9,648 nt of DNA from Arenicella sp. (GTDB lineage Bacteria > Pseudomonadota > Gammaproteobacteria > Arenicellales > Arenicellaceae). The stretch covers positions 1 through 9,648 of the forward strand of contig JALZWI010000067.1 of assembly GCA_023299895.1 (NCBI GenBank), given 5' to 3'. Below the pieces are notes generated by a model, which ran no database searches, was not told the DNA's origin, and saw only the letters and a program-made list of their open reading frames with translations. Both the position numbers and the translations under genes were made by a program. Below are positions 7,650 to 9,648 of this stretch, piece by piece. The stretch's first letter is position 1; the number at the start of each line of letters is the position of its first letter.

Positions 7650-7663
7650 CAAGCCAAAACTCC
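7650..7663 (-). promoter_or_regulatory. Shine-Dalgarno-like GGAG that could serve an upstream TTG start
   Basis: On the minus strand GGAG (7663-7660) is followed after seven bases by an in-frame TTG (7652-7650) of the acidic lipoprotein gene. This is better spaced than the GAAGAA that lies 12 bases before the ATG at 7619. If used, it would give a 315-residue protein with 42 residues before the lipid-bearing Cys, which is long for a lipoprotein signal peptide. I therefore keep the ATG, but the start is not settled. Confidence 0.3.
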
Positions 7664-7714
7664 ACAAAAATTAAATTATTTAAACCTAGTTTCATAAATC
7701 TATACATTTTAAAC

Positions 7715-9082
7715 TTATTTGATAATGACCCTTACATCATAAGTGAACTCCTCAACCGCGGTCACCTCGCCGTCTATAACCGCTGGCCTAAAATGCAGTC
7801 TGTTAACTTCATTTCTAGCGCGGGTAAAATACTCTCGATGATCGTCACCACTGTCTGTTATTTGAACATTCGAAACAGATCCATCTATTGCCACAGAAAA
7901 AGTTAGCGGGATGCGGATAGAGTCTTGATTGCTGAGCTCATCCTCTCTGTTAATCAAATAATTATAAGCAGGGATACGTCGAGGCTGATTAAACCTATTA
8001 AGCAATCGTTCGCTTGAGAGAATGTCCAGAGACTTTTCCCATGCAAGCTTATAATATTTTTCAGCTTCCTGGTTTTCTTTAAATAAAATCAAAGTATCTG
8101 CCCAAGATAGTATAGCGTTGATTTCTTCTTGATTATTACCCTCTGATCTAGCCTTACTTACGTAAGAATTAATGTATCTCAGACTTCGATCGAAAGCGCC
8201 TTTAACATAAGCGTAATCTCGTTGCAGTTCAACTATATCGGTAGGTGACGATGAAAGGGCGCTCGAATTAAATCGTTCGGTAAGGCCATTAGATACAATC
8301 GGCATCTCACTGAGTATTGTACTTTCTAAATAACTCACCAACAAAAGTTCTCCGTAAGGTATGAGCGCTTGATCTAAGGTTTTGTTCCTAGATCGAATCA
8401 GAACCTTCTCAAAATAAGATTGCGATTTCTGCAATAATGCCAACTTAACATTGTAACGACCAGATTGCTGATAATACCGATCAACAAAATAATGCCCTGC
8501 AGAGATATACATCTCTCTAAGGTGCTCACTGACCAAGCCAGCATTTTTTCTTTCGATAGAAATAGCCTGATTTAAATATTGATCAACTAACTCATCGTCA
8601 TTTATTTTAATGGCTACGTCGACCAAATTTTTAATAAAATACAACTGCTCTGCAGAGTAGATCCCATGATTAACTTTTTGGATATGCAGAGCTTGTTTAT
8701 AGACCTCACTAGCTTCATCGAGTCGGCCAGACCTTAACAATACTGCACCATATTCCGCATATAGCTCTGATAACTTTAAACTAAACGTGCCTTCTTCTTG
8801 AAGAGCGGCCAACAATAGTTCTTGCTGTGCATCTAATTCAGCAATGAGTTGACGGTCAAATATGTTCGATTGATTTTCAGTTTCTATCTCAATGGCACCT
8901 TGATCTTCTATAACGGCTTCACTTTCTTTGACAGCCTGAGCTTCACTTTCTATGACAGCCTGAGCTTCGGTGCTAGGCTCTACAAGTTCAGTACCAGTTT
9001 GTGCAACCACAGCCGGGACGGCGATGATAAATATCAGCCATAAAAATGATGCTGCTGCCGACGGAATTAATTTTATTTTCAT
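7715..9082 (-). CDS. Periplasmic TPR protein with TonB-like C-terminal domain, 455 aa
   Basis: The protein begins with a Sec signal peptide (MKIK, hydrophobic 9-24, cleavage after AVVA at residue 27). An acidic linker follows, with an eight-residue repeat (EAQAVIES / EAQAVKES) at about 39-54. Residues 75-375 are helical and contain TPR-like units, the clearest at 103-136 (LSELYAEYGAVLLRSGRLDEA, then EVYKQAL); others near 145-178 and 325-350 are weaker. The last 70 residues (386-455) match the TonB C-terminal pattern: PLTFSVAIDGSVSNVQITDSG, a helix, then LHFRPAVIDGEV and a final strand. Unlike true TonB it has a predicted cleavable signal, no proline-rich spanning arm and no retained membrane anchor, so direct energy transduction in the TonB manner is doubtful; it may act as a periplasmic adaptor. 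It opens the operon after a 263-base gap. The ATG at 9082 is chosen over TTG (9088) and GTG (9085) just upstream. No strong ribosome binding site is visible. Confidence 0.87.
   Translation of the reverse strand: MKIKLIPSAAASFLWLIFIIAVPAVVAQTGTELVEPSTEAQAVIESEAQAVKESEAVIEDQGAIEIETENQSNIFDRQLIAELDAQQELLLAALQEEGTFSLKLSELYAEYGAVLLRSGRLDEASEVYKQALHIQKVNHGIYSAEQLYFIKNLVDVAIKINDDELVDQYLNQAISIERKNAGLVSEHLREMYISAGHYFVDRYYQQSGRYNVKLALLQKSQSYFEKVLIRSRNKTLDQALIPYGELLLVSYLESTILSEMPIVSNGLTERFNSSALSSSPTDIVELQRDYAYVKGAFDRSLRYINSYVSKARSEGNNQEEINAILSWADTLILFKENQEAEKYYKLAWEKSLDILSSERLLNRFNQPRRIPAYNYLINREDELSNQDSIRIPLTFSVAIDGSVSNVQITDSGDDHREYFTRARNEVNRLHFRPAVIDGEVTAVEEFTYDVRVIIK
8917..8964. repeat. 24-bp tandem repeat, two copies, in frame
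   Basis: Two adjacent 24-base units (8917-8940 and 8941-8964) differ at one base. They fall inside the gene for the TonB-like TPR protein, just after its signal peptide, and encode the repeated eight-residue acidic segment EAQAV-(I/K)-ES. The unit length is a multiple of three, so copy-number changes would lengthen or shorten the linker without a frameshift. A further degenerate partial copy follows on the protein level (EAVIED). Confidence 0.85.
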
Positions 9083-9144
9083 CACCAAATATCAATAAGT
9101 TTTAATTAATACTCACTATTACTAAACTAAGCTAATAAAACAAC

Positions 9145-9173
9145 GCTATAGACAAGCAAGTTTTTGACCTAAA
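9145..9173 (-). promoter_or_regulatory. Weak sigma-70-like promoter candidate for the operon
   Basis: In the leader of the TonB-like TPR gene, TTTAGG (9173-9168) and TATAGC (9150-9145) on the minus strand are separated by 17 bases, matching 3 of 6 and 4 of 6 consensus positions. The stretch 9083-9224, between the candidate murB terminator and the first start codon, must hold the operon promoter if the terminator is real. This is the best pair I can find, but the match is poor. An 11-base palindrome (GTGTT-T-AACAC, 9188-9198) lies 15 bases upstream and could be an operator. Nothing else is recognisable in the gap. Confidence 0.2.
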
Positions 9174-9224
9174 TTGTTACTTTTACTGTGTTTAACACTT
9201 ACGGACTCACATTTACTCCCGCAG

Positions 9225-9253
9225 AAAAAACTTACAGTACTACTGTAGTACCG
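9225..9253 (-). terminator. Candidate intrinsic terminator of murB
   Basis: On the minus strand, 93 bases after the murB stop, CGGTACTA and TAGTACTG can pair as an eight-base stem (one G-T wobble) around a CAG loop. After four bases (TAAG) comes a run of six T. The stem is not GC-rich, so efficiency may be modest. The same bases can pair in a second, mutually exclusive way (TACAGT / ACTGTA, loop AGT) that places the T-run only two bases away. Position and orientation fit the end of the murB transcript. Confidence 0.5.
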
Positions 9254-9345
9254 AGTAGGCGTGAAAATGTTACACCATTACAAAGATTTAACTTAGAACA
9301 GGCCTTATTAATTCAACCATAATCGTAATTTTTTGTAGGTAATAA

Positions 9346-9648
9346 TTAAATAATTTTAGGCTCTATCTCTAACTTTATACCAAACTGTTTGTGAATATTT
9401 GATCTAAGCTTGTTAGCAAAATTAATTACCTTCGCGCCAGAAACTCTGTGCGGATTGATAATAACTAAGGCTTGTTCAGCATGGACGCTAATTTTATCGA
9501 GCTTTCTGGACTTCCAACCTGCCGTATCTATCAGCCAGGCTGCAGCTAACTTAAAAGCACTGCCAAAAGGGTAACTCACTAAATCTGGGTATTCTTTTTT
9601 AAGCGCCTCATGCTGTTGTGCATCAACAATTGGGTTTTTAAAAAAACT
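9346..9648 (-). CDS. murB: UDP-N-acetylenolpyruvoylglucosamine reductase (MurB), C-terminal 100 residues (cut by right edge)
   Basis: MurB is the cytoplasmic flavoenzyme that reduces UDP-GlcNAc-enolpyruvate to UDP-MurNAc with NADPH, the second committed step of peptidoglycan synthesis. The frame enters from the right edge without a start. Its first visible residues are SFFKNPIVDAQQHEALK, where the initial Ser corresponds to the catalytic proton-donating serine of type I MurB (Ser229 in E. coli). The MurB C-terminal domain follows: FKLAAAWLIDTAGWK, VHAEQALVIIN, and KLRSNIHKQFGIKLEIEPKII. The glutamate just before PKII (9363-9361) aligns with the catalytic Glu325 of E. coli. The protein ends within a few residues of that point, about a dozen earlier than the E. 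coli enzyme, which is within normal variation. A GTG at 9579 is internal and not a start. Codon content looks like that of the neighbouring genes. Confidence 0.96.
   Translation of the reverse strand, partial: SFFKNPIVDAQQHEALKKEYPDLVSYPFGSAFKLAAAWLIDTAGWKSRKLDKISVHAEQALVIINPHRVSGAKVINFANKLRSNIHKQFGIKLEIEPKII

Noticed and set aside
7645..7698. Short open frame (MKLGLNNLIFVEFWLAD) in the gap before the acidic lipoprotein gene, considered as a leader peptide
   Set aside because: It has no ribosome binding site, no repeated regulatory codons and no downstream attenuator hairpin; AT-rich spacers produce such frames by chance.
9235..9247. LexA-like SOS box in the murB/operon spacer
   Set aside because: The order is ACAG-N5-CTGT, the reverse of the CTGT-N8-ACAG arrangement that LexA needs.
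9346..9579. A separate 77-residue gene starting at the GTG at 9579
   Set aside because: The same frame is open to the right edge and the extra residues (SFFKNPIVDAQQ...) are MurB sequence, so this is the end of murB, not a small gene.

Overview
The window is an AT-leaning, gene-dense stretch in which every supported gene lies on the minus strand. It looks like a chromosomal segment of a gammaproteobacterium, probably marine. The basis is the end of a type I MurB with the SFFKNP catalytic motif, predicted outer-membrane lipoproteins, Sec signal peptides, PEGA-domain proteins and a MotA/TolQ/ExbB-family channel. The species cannot be fixed from the sequence.

In the order of transcription (right to left) the layout is as follows. 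(1) 9648-9346 is the C-terminal end of murB (peptidoglycan precursor synthesis), cut by the right edge. (2) 9345-9083 is a 263-base gap with a candidate hairpin-plus-T-run terminator for murB and room for a promoter. (3) 9082-1 is a run of at least eight same-strand genes: a periplasmic TPR protein with a TonB-like C-terminal domain; a very acidic, low-complexity lipoprotein; a second predicted lipoprotein; a membrane-anchored TPR protein; a membrane-anchored protein with several PEGA repeats and a C-terminal FGE/SUMF1-like domain; a 79-residue secreted acidic protein; a four-helix MotA/TolQ/ExbB-like channel protein; and the N-terminal 151 residues of an actin/Hsp70-fold protein cut by the left edge. 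Intergenic distances are -4, -1, 10, 21, 26 and two of 95 bases, so the run is very likely one operon. No gene is seen on the plus strand.

The proteins map to successive layers of the envelope. The actin-like protein should be cytoplasmic, the ExbB/MotA homologue integral to the inner membrane, and the TPR and PEGA/FGE proteins anchored in the inner membrane by one N-terminal helix with the bulk in the periplasm. The TonB-like TPR protein and the 79-residue protein should be periplasmic, and the two lipoproteins should sit in the outer membrane. The most economical reading is an uncharacterised, proton-motive-force-linked envelope complex. The expected ExbD/MotB-type partner of the channel is not in the window and may lie beyond the left edge. 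The function of the complex cannot be read from the sequence. The FGE-like domain lacks the catalytic cysteines of true formylglycine-generating enzymes and is more likely structural or binding.
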